Part shown: one piece after another, positions 16,760 to 26,214 of the stretch | How positions within the stretch are numbered: the stretch's first letter is position 1 | Layout of the letters: each line of letters begins with the position of its first letter | NCBI GenBank assembly: GCA_963734725.1 | Contig: CAVTIX010000015.1 | Coordinates: 62,001 to 126,000 of the forward strand | Direction of reading: 5' to 3' | Source: DASXKD01 sp963734725 | GTDB taxonomy: Bacteria > Actinomycetota > Actinomycetes > Streptosporangiales > Streptosporangiaceae | Length of the DNA stretch: 64,000 nucleotides | Made by a program: the position numbers and the translations under genes | Notes under the pieces: model-generated | Told to the model about the DNA's origin: nothing | What the model saw: the letters and a program-made list of their open reading frames with translations, nothing else | Databases searched by the model: none

Positions 16760-18208
16760 GTGGCTGAGGTCCAGGCCAGGAACTTGATCACTGCGCTGGA
16801 TGAGGCTTCGCTGAGCCGGTTCCATCTGCGCGCGGTGCTGGTGTCAGGGATGGGGTTTTTCACCGACGCCTACGACCTGTTCGTCATCGGCATCGCCTCC
16901 ACTCTGATCACCAAGGACTGGAACCTGAGCTCGGGCCACGTCGCCCTGCTCAACTCCACCATGCTGTTCGCCGCGTTCCTGGGGGCGATGGTGCTCGGCC
17001 GGTTCGCGGACCTGGGCGGGCGCAAGCGCGTGTACTGGCTGGTCGCGGCGATCATGGTGGTCGCCGCGGTGGGGTCGGCGCTGTCACCCTCGTACTGGGT
17101 GCTGATCGGCTTCCGGTTCCTGCTCGGGTTCGGCGTCGGCGGCGACTACCCGGTCAGCGCCGTGCTGATGAGCGAGTACGCCAACCGCAAAGACCGGGGC
17201 AAGCTGGTCGGGATGGTGTTCGGCACCCAGGCCCTCGGGCTGATCGTCGGGCCGCTCGTCGCCCTGACCCTGCTCGGCGCCGGGGCCAGCGACAGCCTGG
17301 CGTGGCGTGTCCTGCTCGGCCTGGGCGCGGTGCCCGCCGCCGCGGTGATCTACCTGCGCCGCAAGATGCCGGAGTCGCCGCGCTACCAGGTGCAGGTGCA
17401 GGGGAAAGCCGAGCGGGCCTCAGCCGAGCTTTCAGCCTTCACCGACGGCAAGGTCGGCACGGCAGCGTCCAGCAACGGCAGCGGGACCGTGCCGGGCGAG
17501 GTGATGGGGCTGCGCGCGTTCCTCACCAGCCGCCACTGGCTGATCCTGCTGGCCGGGACCGCGGGGACCTGGTTCTTGCTCGATTACGCCTACTACGGGA
17601 ACACCATCTCCACCCCGCAGATCCTTTCCCTGATCTCGCCGGCTGCCTCGACCATGACCAAGATCGCCCTCCAGCTGGCCATCTTCGTGGTCGCCGCCGT
17701 GCCGGGGTATGTGCTGGCGATCGCCCGGCTGGACAAGATCGGGCACCGGCGGCTGCAGCTGCTCGGGTTCGCAATGATGGGGGCCTGTTTCCTGGTCATC
17801 GCGGCCATCCCGGGCATGACCACGGCGGTCGCGCCGTTCCTGCTGGTGTATGGGGTGAGCTACTTCTTCACCGAGTTCGGCCCGAACATGACCACGTTTG
17901 TGATGCCCAGCGAGCTGTACCCGGTGTCCATGCGCGCCACCGGGCACGGGATCTCCGCAGGCATCGGCAAACTCGGCGCGTTTATCGGGGTGTTCTTGTT
18001 CCCGCTGCTGAACGACTGGTTTGGGCTGCGGGGCACGCTGCTGCTCACTGCCGGAGTGTCGTTCGCCGGGCTCGCCCTCACCCTAGTGCTCCCCGAACCC
18101 GCCGGGCGCAGCCTAGAAGACATCACTGCCGGCACCAGCGGCGCACGAGCCCGGCCGTTGGCGGCCAGCCGGCAGCGGCCTGCCGAAGATCCCGCATCGG
18201 CCGCCTGA
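16760..18208 (+). CDS. MFS transporter, phosphate:H+ symporter (PHS) family
   Basis: 482 residues with 12 predicted membrane segments. The MFS loop motif GRFADLGGRKR spans 80-90. The PHS signature GGDYPVSAVLMSE (127-139) is almost identical to that of fungal and plant high-affinity phosphate symporters. A central cytoplasmic loop of about 50 residues and a Pro/Arg-rich tail follow. It should import phosphate with protons across the inner membrane. GTG start at 16760. The next genes encode PhoU and a secreted phosphoesterase, which supports a phosphate role. Related transporters can carry other organic acids. Confidence 0.85.
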   Translation: MAEVQARNLITALDEASLSRFHLRAVLVSGMGFFTDAYDLFVIGIASTLITKDWNLSSGHVALLNSTMLFAAFLGAMVLGRFADLGGRKRVYWLVAAIMVVAAVGSALSPSYWVLIGFRFLLGFGVGGDYPVSAVLMSEYANRKDRGKLVGMVFGTQALGLIVGPLVALTLLGAGASDSLAWRVLLGLGAVPAAAVIYLRRKMPESPRYQVQVQGKAERASAELSAFTDGKVGTAASSNGSGTVPGEVMGLRAFLTSRHWLILLAGTAGTWFLLDYAYYGNTISTPQILSLISPAASTMTKIALQLAIFVVAAVPGYVLAIARLDKIGHRRLQLLGFAMMGACFLVIAAIPGMTTAVAPFLLVYGVSYFFTEFGPNMTTFVMPSELYPVSMRATGHGISAGIGKLGAFIGVFLFPLLNDWFGLRGTLLLTAGVSFAGLALTLVLPEPAGRSLEDITAGTSGARARPLAASRQRPAEDPASAA

Positions 18209-18451
18209 ACGCTGCCGGTCGAGGACGGCAAGGACCGGGTCGAGCCGCCCGGCTAGTCCAGGCCAATGGGTCTCCCGGCGTCCGTTTTGGTGTAGCGCAG
18301 GGCGTGTTCGGCCGCAGTGTCCGGCACTAGGTGCACTGACCGGTGGCCATCGTGCGCTGCAGCTTCACGGGCGCCCGTGGCGGCTCACGGCCCGGTGAAT
18401 CCGGCGAGCCGCGGCTGGAGGCGAGCCGGGCGCGCCGACTAGGCTTTACCG

Positions 18452-19093
18452 GTGGCTGAGCATCGCCAGGAGTTTCACCGTGAGCTGGACGGCATCGAAG
18501 CCAAGGTCATCGAGCTGTTCGCGATGGTCGCCGAGGACCTGCCCGCGGCCACCCAGGCCGTCCTGACCGGCAATAGCGAGGCGCTTCAGCTCTTGGCCGA
18601 GCGTGATCGGGTCATCGACGGCCTTTATGCGGAGATCGAGGAACTCGTCAACCGGGAGATCCTGCTGCAGGCACCGGTCGCCTCCGACCTGCGCTTCTTG
18701 CTGTCGGTGCTGCGGATCGTGCCCGAGCTCGAACGCACTCACGACCTCGTGGTAGAGATCGCCCACCTGGCCGGCCACATCCTCAGCGAGGACCTCTCCC
18801 CGCGCAGCCGGGGGCTCATCGAGCGAATGGGGAACCTGGCATCCGACATGTGGCGCCAGGCCGCGGACGCCTGGAACGAGCGCGACCGTTCCGCCGCGTT
18901 TGCCCTGGGCGAACGCGCTATCGAGATGGACGACCTGCACGCCAGCCTGGTAGCCGAACTGGCCTCGGGGCGAATGGCGCTGCCGGTGACGATGGAGATG
19001 ACGCTGGTGGCGCGGCTTTACAAGCGCCTGGGCGCCCACGCCGCCAACATCGCCCGGCGTGTGGTCTACCTCGCCGGATCCGCGGCTGGCTAA
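18452..19093 (+). CDS. phoU: PhoU-domain phosphate regulator
   Basis: 213 residues made of two PhoU three-helix repeats (about 10-95 and 115-205). Features include the acidic ERDRVIDGLYAEIEELVNRE region and ARLYKRLGAHAANIARRVVY near the end, matching the conserved metal-binding helices. PhoU proteins restrain phosphate uptake and PhoR signalling. Here the gene is 243 bp downstream of a PHS symporter rather than a Pst system, so it may tune that carrier. GTG start at 18452. Confidence 0.9.
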   Translation: MAEHRQEFHRELDGIEAKVIELFAMVAEDLPAATQAVLTGNSEALQLLAERDRVIDGLYAEIEELVNREILLQAPVASDLRFLLSVLRIVPELERTHDLVVEIAHLAGHILSEDLSPRSRGLIERMGNLASDMWRQAADAWNERDRSAAFALGERAIEMDDLHASLVAELASGRMALPVTMEMTLVARLYKRLGAHAANIARRVVYLAGSAAG

Positions 19094-19451
19094 GTGGCGG
19101 CGACCGCCTTCTCCGCTCGACCGCCGGGCCCGCAGGACCCTGGGCAAGACGGTCCTGGCCGGGCGCGGACTGCCCCTGATGCCAGCCGCCAGCAGGCCGT
19201 CCGCCAAGCCGAGATCTGCCGCCTGGCGCTGCGCCGGGCCAGGCCCGGTGCCAGCGCCACTGGTGGGTCATTCAGTGCTTGAATCGGGGCTTCCTAGTTC
19301 AAGACGTTGGCACCCCATAGCTAGTGCTCCGCGTTCTGACCACGGGGCTCGGGCGGCGCGCCTGGGCAAAGCATGGATGATGGTGATGATCGTCCGGTGC
19401 GCGGGAATGCCTGCTGTGGTGGTAATGCCGGCAAGTCCCTTGGAGGCGACC
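19094..19451. other. 358-bp intergenic stretch
   Basis: No gene recognised. It probably holds the promoter of the phosphoesterase gene at 19452. Confidence 0.4.
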
Positions 19452-20738
19452 ATGACCAGTCATCAGCCCGACGACGGCGAGCACGCCCGCGCCCTTCCGC
19501 GGATTGGCCCGCCCGGGGAGCGGATCAACAGGCGCACGTTCCTGGCGGGGGCCGGGGCCCTGGGGGCAGCGGCCGTCGCCGCCCCGGTTCTGCCGGCCGG
19601 GCGGGCCCGGGCGGGGCGGGGCGCCCGTTCGGCGGCCATGCCGATCGAGCATGTGATCATCGATTGCCAGGAGAACCGCTCGTTCGATCATTACTTCGGC
19701 TTCGCGCCGTTCGCGGGACGCTACGGCGTCCCCCCCGGGTACGCGCAGCCGAACGGGCAGGGCGGGTTCGTGGCCCCGTACCGCTTCACCAGCTTGTCCA
19801 CGCCCGACATCGGCCACTCCTGGACCGCCATGCACGACGAGTACGACCACGGGGCCATGGACGGCTTCTACACCACCGACGGCATCAACTGCATGGGGTA
19901 CTACACCCAGGCCGATCTGCCGTTCTACTACAGCCTGTTCCAGGACTCCACGCTGTGCGTGAACTACTTCTGCTCGCTGATGGGCCCGACCTGGCCGAAC
20001 CGGTTCTACCTCGCCTCGGGGACCTCCGGTGGGATCACCACCAACGGCGTCTGGGGCTACGGGGTGCTCGACTACCCGATCATCCTCGACCTCCTGGAAG
20101 CCGCCGGGGTGACGTGGAAGGTCTACAACGTGAACTTCGACAGCGTCCCGTTCGGCAACACCGACAACGTGTTCGTCTTCTGGAAGCGGTGGGCGCACGA
20201 CGTGCGCACCCGGGGCAGCAAGGGCGACTACCTGACCGACCTCAAGCTGGGCCGGCTGCCGCAGGTCTCGTTCATCATCCCCAGCTTCGCCCGCGGCTGG
20301 GACGAGCACCCCCCGGCCAACATTCAGGTCGGCATGGGCATCCAGCAGCAGCTGATCACCGCGCTGCGGGCATCCTCCGCCTGGCAAAGCTCGGCCTACA
20401 TCCTCACCTACGACGAATCCGGGGGGTACTTCGAGCACGTGCCATCCCCGCAGCTCGACGCCTACGGCCTGGGGATCAGGGTCCCGACCTGGGTGATCTC
20501 CCCCTTCGCCAAGAAGTCACACCTGGAACCGGCCCTGTATGAGCACACCTCCACCCTGAAGTTCCTCGAAACAGTGTTCGGGCTCCCGGCACTGGCCTCC
20601 ATCAACCACCAGTTCGACCACTCCACACCCGGTGGCCCCAACAACGAAGCCGCCAACGGCCAGCCCACCGGCCCGCCCGCCCCGCCACGGGACGGGCTCG
20701 CCGCCGTTGGCAACCTCATGGAGTGCTTCGAGTTCTGA
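19452..20738 (+). CDS. Tat-exported phosphoesterase (phospholipase C / acid phosphatase family)
   Basis: 428 residues from the ATG at 19452, with GGAGG 6 bp upstream. The N-terminus is a Tat signal: the twin-arginine motif RRTFLAG (27-33), then a hydrophobic Ala-rich stretch ending near residue 55. The mature part opens with IEHVIIDCQENRSFDHYFGF, the family signature supplying metal and nucleophile residues, and continues with conserved GPTWPNRFYLASG and YDESGGYFEH segments. It should hydrolyse phosphodiesters or phosphomonoesters outside the cell. It follows a phosphate symporter and phoU, suggesting phosphate scavenging. Confidence 0.9.
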   Translation: MTSHQPDDGEHARALPRIGPPGERINRRTFLAGAGALGAAAVAAPVLPAGRARAGRGARSAAMPIEHVIIDCQENRSFDHYFGFAPFAGRYGVPPGYAQPNGQGGFVAPYRFTSLSTPDIGHSWTAMHDEYDHGAMDGFYTTDGINCMGYYTQADLPFYYSLFQDSTLCVNYFCSLMGPTWPNRFYLASGTSGGITTNGVWGYGVLDYPIILDLLEAAGVTWKVYNVNFDSVPFGNTDNVFVFWKRWAHDVRTRGSKGDYLTDLKLGRLPQVSFIIPSFARGWDEHPPANIQVGMGIQQQLITALRASSAWQSSAYILTYDESGGYFEHVPSPQLDAYGLGIRVPTWVISPFAKKSHLEPALYEHTSTLKFLETVFGLPALASINHQFDHSTPGGPNNEAANGQPTGPPAPPRDGLAAVGNLMECFEF

Positions 20739-20883
20739 GCCCATCCCTGACACCGGGCGCTCGCCTCGATCACGCGTCGGCCCGCGTTCCTCAGGCTGAC
20801 GGACCAGGCAAGGCACTGAGGCTCCGCCGGGCCGCCACGGCACACCGGAACCTGCGAACGCACGGAGGAAGGACCACCGCGGG

Positions 20884-22795
20884 ACTTCCTGGCGGGCAAG
20901 AAGATCCTTTTGGTGCTCGATGACGCGGCTGGGCATGAGCAGGTGGGCCCGCTGCTGCCCGGCACGGCCGGGTGCCTGGTGCTGGTCACCAGCCGGCGGC
21001 GGCTGGCGGCGCTGGAGGACGCTGCGGTGCTCAGCCTGGACACCCTGCCCCCGGATGAGGCCGCCGTGCTGCTGGCCCGCCTCGCTGGCCGCCCGGACCT
21101 GGTCCCCGGGGATGCCGGGGTGGGGGAGATCACCCGGCTGTGCGGGTACCTGCCGCTGGCGGTCGGGATGCTGGGCCGGCAGCTGGCTCATCACCCGGCG
21201 TGGACTGCCGCGGGCCTGGCCGCCGAGCTGGCCGCGGCGAAACAGCGGCTGGAGCTGATGGCGGCCGAGAACCTGTCGGTGGCCGCCGCGTTTGATCTGT
21301 CCTACCGGGACTTGACCGCCGGGCAGCGGCGGCTGTTCCGCCGCCTGGGCCTGCACCCCGGCCCGGACATCGACGCCTACGCCGCGGCGGCACTGGCGGG
21401 CACCAGCCTGGCCGCCGCCCGCCGCGGCCTGGAGGCGCTGTATGGCCAGCACCTGATCACCGAGCACGCCCGTGGCCGGTACCGGCTGCATGACCTGCTC
21501 CGCGAGCACGCCCGGACCCTGGCCGCCGCCGACGATCCCGCCGCCCGCGACGCCACGAGCCGTCTGCTGGATTACTACCTGCAGACCGCGCTGGCCGCCG
21601 GCCAGTACTTCCCGAGATGGTTCACCGTCGAAGGCCCACCGCCGCCCGGCCGCCCGCCCGCCAGCGCGCCGCCGGTGTCCACGCCACGGCAGGCGGCCGC
21701 CTGGCTGGAGGCCGAGCGCGCCAACCTGCACGCGGCCGCTGGGTATGCCGCCGCTACCGGACGGCCGTCGCACGCTGTTTTGATCCCGGCCGCGATGGCC
21801 GGCGTCCTGAACGCCCGGGGCCACTGGGATCAGGGCCTGGTGCTGCACCAGGCCGCGCTGGCCGCCGCCCGCCAGGCCGGCGACCGGCCCGGCCAAGTCC
21901 GCGCTCTGCTGCTGCTGAGCATCAGGTACCTCATGGCCGAGGACGACCCGGCCGCCGCCGCGCTGCGCCAGGCGCTGGAGCTGAGCCGCGACCTCGGCTA
22001 CCGGCGCGGGGAAGCCGATGCCCTCTACCGCCTGGGCGACGTGCACCGCTATACCGGGGACTACCCGGCGGCCGCCGCCTGCCACCGGCAGGCGCTGGAG
22101 CTGTACCGCGACCTCGGCCACCGGCCCGAGGAGGGCCACGCCCTCCTGGGCCTGGGTGCCGCGCAGCGGCTGGCCGGGGACTACCCGGCCGCGGCCGTGG
22201 CGCTGCGCCAGGCGCTGGCGCTGAGCCGCGACCCCGGCGATCCCTTCTTCCAGGCCTGGGTTCTGACCGAGCTCGCCGCGGTGCAGCGGCTGACCGGCGA
22301 CTACCCGGCCGCCGCCGCCAGCAGCCGGCAGGCCCTCAGCCTGTTCCGCGACCTCCGCGACCTCCGCAGCCAGGCCGCGCGCCCTCAACGAGCTCGGCCT
22401 GGTGCAGCAGCTGACCGGGGACTACCCCGCCGCCGCCGCCAGCCACCAGCAGGCTCTGCCGCGAGGTGGGCAACCGGGCCTGCCAGGCCGAAACGCTGAA
22501 CGGCCTCGGCGAGCTATCGTCGCGGACCGGGGCCAGCAGGCAGGCCCGCGACCAGCACGCCCAGGCCCTGGCTATCGCCCGCGACCTCGGCACTCCCCCG
22601 GACGAAGCACGTGCCCTGGAAGGAATCGGCCGCAGCCACCTCCAGGACGGCCACGCCAGCGAAGGCACCGCCTGCCTGCGGCAGGCCCTGGCGATCTACC
22701 AGCGCATCGGATCCCCCGCCGCCGGCCGCGTCCAGCACACCCTCCGCGACCAGCACGCCAGGCAAGACAGCCTGACCCCCGCCCCCGAGCGGTAA
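20884..22795 (+). pseudogene. NB-ARC/TPR regulator (AfsR/SARP-like), 5'-truncated and frameshifted
   Basis: The readable part begins at the Walker B strand of an NB-ARC ATPase (DFLAGKKILLVLDDAAGHEQ). It continues through LITEHARGRYRLHDLLREHA, then a TPR array with repeats around TGDYPAAAACHRQALELYRD. The N-terminal half, including the Walker A loop and any SARP DNA-binding domain, is absent. Two single-base shifts, near 22375 and 22455, break the TPR region; the last repeats resume from MGNRACQAETLNGLGELSSR to 22795. Full AfsR-like proteins are 700-1000 residues. A relic of a secondary-metabolism type regulator. Confidence 0.75.
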
Positions 22796-23271
22796 AGGCC
22801 CGCCAGCATCACGCTGTTGCACCAGCAGGCACGCCCGGCGGGCCAGGCCACCGGGCAGCATAGCAAGTCGTTTTGCCTGCCGGCCTCAGCCGTGAACACA
22901 TCCTCCCGGTGCGCTGCCCGGGTTCGGATCCCGCGCGCAGCAGGAGCCCGTCCGTAACCGGCCAGAACCGGGCATTGGCTACCCGTGCCGCGCGCGTGAC
23001 CGCACACAGATCATCCCGTTCGGGCCCAGCACAGACCGCCGCGCTGGCGATCGGGTTGCCGCTCCTAACGGCGGTTACACGCGCTGAGCCAGAGACAGGA
23101 TTGATCACGGTAAGTGACGTTGATTTTCGGTGGCGATGCGGCTGGATCGCGGATTCGGGTTCCCGAATAGGAACCAGGTCAGCCTATGCCCGCACGACGT
23201 GCATGGTCACGCATCTCTACTTCCGACGACGGCGCGATCACCCGTGCCGGAGGGCCAGCGAAGAGGCTCTG
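22796..23271. other. 476-bp stretch without a convincing gene; one possible terminator
   Basis: GGCCCGCC (22797-22804) can pair with GGCGGGCC (22837-22844) just after the TPR remnant. No coding frame is supported. Confidence 0.4.
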
Positions 23272-23442
23272 GTGGCCGAGATGCGAGTGCAGCTCGCGGC
23301 AATCACCGGGAAGGTCACCGATCACGAAGCCCGCATCTGCGACGTCGAAGCCGCCAAGGCCAAGCTTCTAGGTGCCTGCCTCCTGCTTTGCGCCCTTGAC
23401 AGTGCATCAGGCTGGGTCGCCCTTGTGGTCACGCACCATTGA
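23272..23442 (+). CDS. Possible small coiled-coil membrane protein, phage/AICE type
   Basis: 56 residues from a GTG at 23272. A short helical N-terminus (MRVQLAAITGKVTDHEARIC, then DVEAAKAK) precedes one membrane helix (LLGACLLLCALDSASGWVAL). This layout is common among small proteins of actinobacterial prophages and AICEs. The start is uncertain and no family is named. Confidence 0.35.
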   Translation: MAEMRVQLAAITGKVTDHEARICDVEAAKAKLLGACLLLCALDSASGWVALVVTHH

Positions 23443-23557
23443 GCCGCGACCGGTCAGGCTGCCAGTCAAGCAAGAGGTGACCTGTGACCTACCGGCCACC
23501 CGAGGGGTGCTCCTGCTGCCATCGGTGGCTGCCGCCGTCCGTGATTAGGGATCGTAA

Positions 23558-23686
23558 GTGTTCTGCGACAACTGCGGCCCTGCTGCCGTGAACGCATACC
23601 ACGAGGAGTTGCTCACCGGCCGGTGGCCGCCGCCGGTGCTGACCGAGGACCGGGAATGCCCGCACCTGCACACATCGCCGGGGTAG
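23558..23686 (+). CDS. Possible 42-residue zinc-ribbon-like peptide
   Basis: GTG at 23558 is preceded by AGGGA at suitable spacing. The product has Cys pairs (FCDNCG near the start and ECPHLH near the end) that could bind zinc. Small AICE-type proteins look like this. Support is weak. Confidence 0.28.
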   Translation: MFCDNCGPAAVNAYHEELLTGRWPPPVLTEDRECPHLHTSPG

Positions 23687-23888
23687 CGCGCCTCAGGAGC
23701 GAAGACGGCCGACCCGGTGTACAGGACGCGTCACCGCTGGACGGGATTGCGGAAACGGCCGGCGTTTAACCGCTGGTGCGCCTACCGTCATGCACGTGCT
23801 GAAACGCTGGCCGAGTGGCTGCGGGATCACTGGCGGGTGGTCAGCCTCGTCGCCGCACTCCAGGCGAGGGAGACTGGGACCTGACACC

Positions 23889-24792
23889 ATGCGCAGACTG
23901 CTCATTGCCTTGTTCGCGGCGGCGGTTGCTGCCATGCCGGCAACCCCTGCCATCGCCGGCGGCCATGCCAGCCGGTCACTGTCGCTGCCGTTGCGGGCGG
24001 CGTTCTATTACGGCTGGTATCCCGAGACGTGGACACAGAACGGCATCTACCCGGCCACCCGGTACCGGCCCGTCCTCGGCTACTACCACACGTCCAGTGT
24101 GATCGCGCGGCAGGTGGCGCTGATGCGTTACGCGCACCTGCACGCCGGTATCGCCTCCTGGTGGGGGCAGGGCAGCAAAACCGACCAGCGGGTCCCGCTG
24201 CTGTTGAACGCAGCCCGCGGGACCGGGTTTAAGTGGACCGTCTACTACGAACGGGAAGGTTACGGCGACCCGGCGGTTAGCCGGATCGAATCCGACCTGG
24301 CCTACCTGTATGGGCATTACGCGACCAGCCCAGCCTGGTTGTGGCTCGGCGGCAAGCCGGCGGTGTTTGTGTACGCCGACGCGGGCGACGGGTGCGGCAT
24401 GGCCCGCCGCTGGTTGCAGGCCAACGCCGCCGGGGCGCACCGGTTCTACGTGGTGCTCAAGGTGTTCCCCGGGTACAGTTCGTGCGCCAACCAGCCGAAC
24501 CAGTGGCATCAGTACGCGCCCGCGCGGGCTGCCGATAAGCAGGCTGGGCATTCCTACGCGATCAGTCCCGGGTTCTGGAAGTACAACGAGTCTGCGCCCA
24601 GGCTGGCCCGCGACCGGGCCCGGTGGGCGTCGGATGTGCGGGCCATGGCCGCATCCGGTGAGCCGCTCCAGCTTGTGACCACGTTCAACGAATGGGGCGA
24701 GGGGACTGCCGTGGAGCCGGCTGACCGCCTGGCGGACCCGTTCGGGCGAGGGAACCTACCTTGACACCCTGCACGCCTACCTGCCGCCGTGA
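23889..24792 (+). CDS. Secreted GH99/GH71-like glycoside hydrolase domain protein, 3' frameshift
   Basis: Starts at ATG 23889 with a signal peptide (MRRLLIALFAAAVAAMPATP, cleavage near residue 24). The mature protein has AFYYGWYPETWTQ, GIASWWGQGSKTD and TTFNEWGEGTAVEPA, motifs of the GH99-like TIM-barrel family; the Glu residues in NEWGEG are candidate catalytic residues. The annotated frame stops early at 24764. The expected ending SGEGTYLDTLHAYLPP is in the next frame, to 24792, so a one-base insertion near 24740 is likely. Whether this is real or a sequencing error is open. Substrate unknown. Confidence 0.65.
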
Positions 24793-25084
24793 GGCGGCTC
24801 GCGCGCACATCTTCACTCCCGTGCCACCCAAACCCGGGTGCAACGTTCCCGTAACGCCGCAAACACACCCGCCCTCCCCGGGTCGGGCTGAGGAAAGGCT
24901 GGGCCCGCCGTGGCCCAGCGACGAGGCTTTACCTACCGGTAAGCCGACCCGGGTGATTACGCAAGGTCACCGCCGCGATCCTGACTGTCGCTCCTCCCTG
25001 CCGATTCCGCGCGGCTGGTGGCCTGCCGCTCTAACGTCGCTGGGTATCCCGTCGGTCGCGCACGTTCTCGGCCAGCCCTGAACG
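24793..25084. other. Gene-free stretch leading into att-like site A
   Basis: No gene or strong repeat. The left arm-like region of site A starts immediately after. Confidence 0.4.
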
Positions 25085-25454
25085 GTAGGACGCACGCTTT
25101 GGCGGCGTGCGTGCTTCTGTTCAGGGTCGTCCGCGGCGTCCGTGACCAGGCATAACGCCTACGGCTGATCCAGGTGATGGGACCGCATGCGGCTCATAAC
25201 TGAGCCCATTAAATGAGCCCAGCGGCGCATGGGGCGCCCACCTGGCGGCGGCCAATACCGGTGTTCTTGCAGGTCAGTGGCGGTGGAGGTGGGATTTGAA
25301 CCCACGGAAGACTTGCGCCTTCACACGATTTCGAGTACTGCGCACCGCTGTTCACCACCGTCCGCCAGTGTTCGTGACCTGGGCGGACAGGTAGGCCGCG
25401 GTCGCCGGTGAACGGTCCCGGACGGGGGTGAATGAGACACAAACTGAGCCAAGG
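25085..25454. repeat. att-like site A: left arm, tRNA-Ser(CGA) 3' core, right arm
   Basis: The left flank (25085-25280) is homologous to the sequence left of the intact tRNA-Ser (51690-51882). It includes a conserved hairpin (ACGCACGC 25090-25097 / GCGTGCGT 25105-25112) and the motif AACTGAGCCC (25198-25207) followed by AAATGAGCCC. The core is the tRNA 3' half (25281-25335). The right flank (25336-25454) matches the right flanks of sites B and C, with an inverted repeat GTTCACC / GGTGAAC and the paired motif ATGAGACACAAACTGAGCC. Having both arms, A looks like a junction between two tandem elements, not an outer chromosomal end. Confidence 0.75.
25281..25335 (-). pseudogene. tRNA-Ser(CGA) 3'-half fragment (site A)
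   Basis: Matches the intact tRNA at 51886-51940 from the discriminator base, with CCA encoded at 25278-25280, through the T-arm and variable arm to the anticodon loop. There is one mismatch. The 5' half of the tRNA is replaced by unrelated sequence, so it cannot fold. Confidence 0.9.
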
Positions 25455-25689
25455 ACCATCCCAGCCCTGGCCCTCATGCCCACCTCCAACGGGCCGATCT
25501 AGTGCGCACTCGGGGTTCCCCTGGAAGTGTCCACGCTACGAGGGGAAGCCCAACACCCGGCGCCGCTGCGCATGAGAGCCCGGACTTGTCTCGCATTCTG
25601 GCCGTGTTCTTTGGGGTGGCTGCTCGCTGGCGGGTGTGTCTGGCCGGCCGGTGGTGTCATGGTGGCCGGGCTGGTCGTGACACCGGCTG

Positions 25690-25905
25690 GGCGCGGGCGG
25701 CGCGCAGCAGGCCCTGGTGCGGGTGGACGCTCCTCGATCGGCCGTCTTTGGCGGTGGCGCACCGCTCGCGGAGCGAGCAGCCGGTGCAGGCCCGCGCCGA
25801 AGCTGACCGTGCGGGTCTTCTTGCTCATCGGCCGGGTGACGTCGGCCGGGCACGTGAGGTGCCCCGTCCTCGTCGATGGCGAAGTCATCCAAAGTGAACC
25901 CCGCC
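25690..25905 (-). pseudogene. IS1182-like transposase fragment
   Basis: Three minus-strand frames in order give GFTLDDFAIDEDGAPHVP, then CPADVTRPMSKKTRTVSFGA, then CTGCSLRERCATAKDGRSRS, then VHPHQGLLRAARAQ. This is the Cys-rich region of IS1182-family transposases. At least two indels and truncation at both ends show a dead relic just inside site A. Confidence 0.5.
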
Positions 25906-26214
25906 GGACCCGCTTATGCTGCGTGAGGCGCCGCCTATTATCGTGCCTTCTTACTCGGACTCTATGCATGTAGTCATGCCTCGGGTTCCGGCTTGGCATG
26001 CTGCTCATGTGACCGCGTTCGCGGTGCTGCCGCTAGCGGGCAAGCCGTGACCGTGTTGAAGCCGAAAGCAAGGACGCGAATAGCCAATGCGGCAGCGCCG
26101 ACCACGATGTGGCGCCGGATCTCCGGGGAAGGCGAGAGGGCGGCAACGCCTTTCCCGGGCTCCGCTATGCCCGGTGATCGGGCAGACCTGGCGGGAACGC
26201 CGGGCGGCCCGCGG

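Noticed and set aside
16760..18208. Sugar or aromatic-acid MFS transporter
   Set aside because: The GGDYPVSAVLMSE signature and the neighbouring phoU and phosphoesterase genes fit the phosphate PHS family better.
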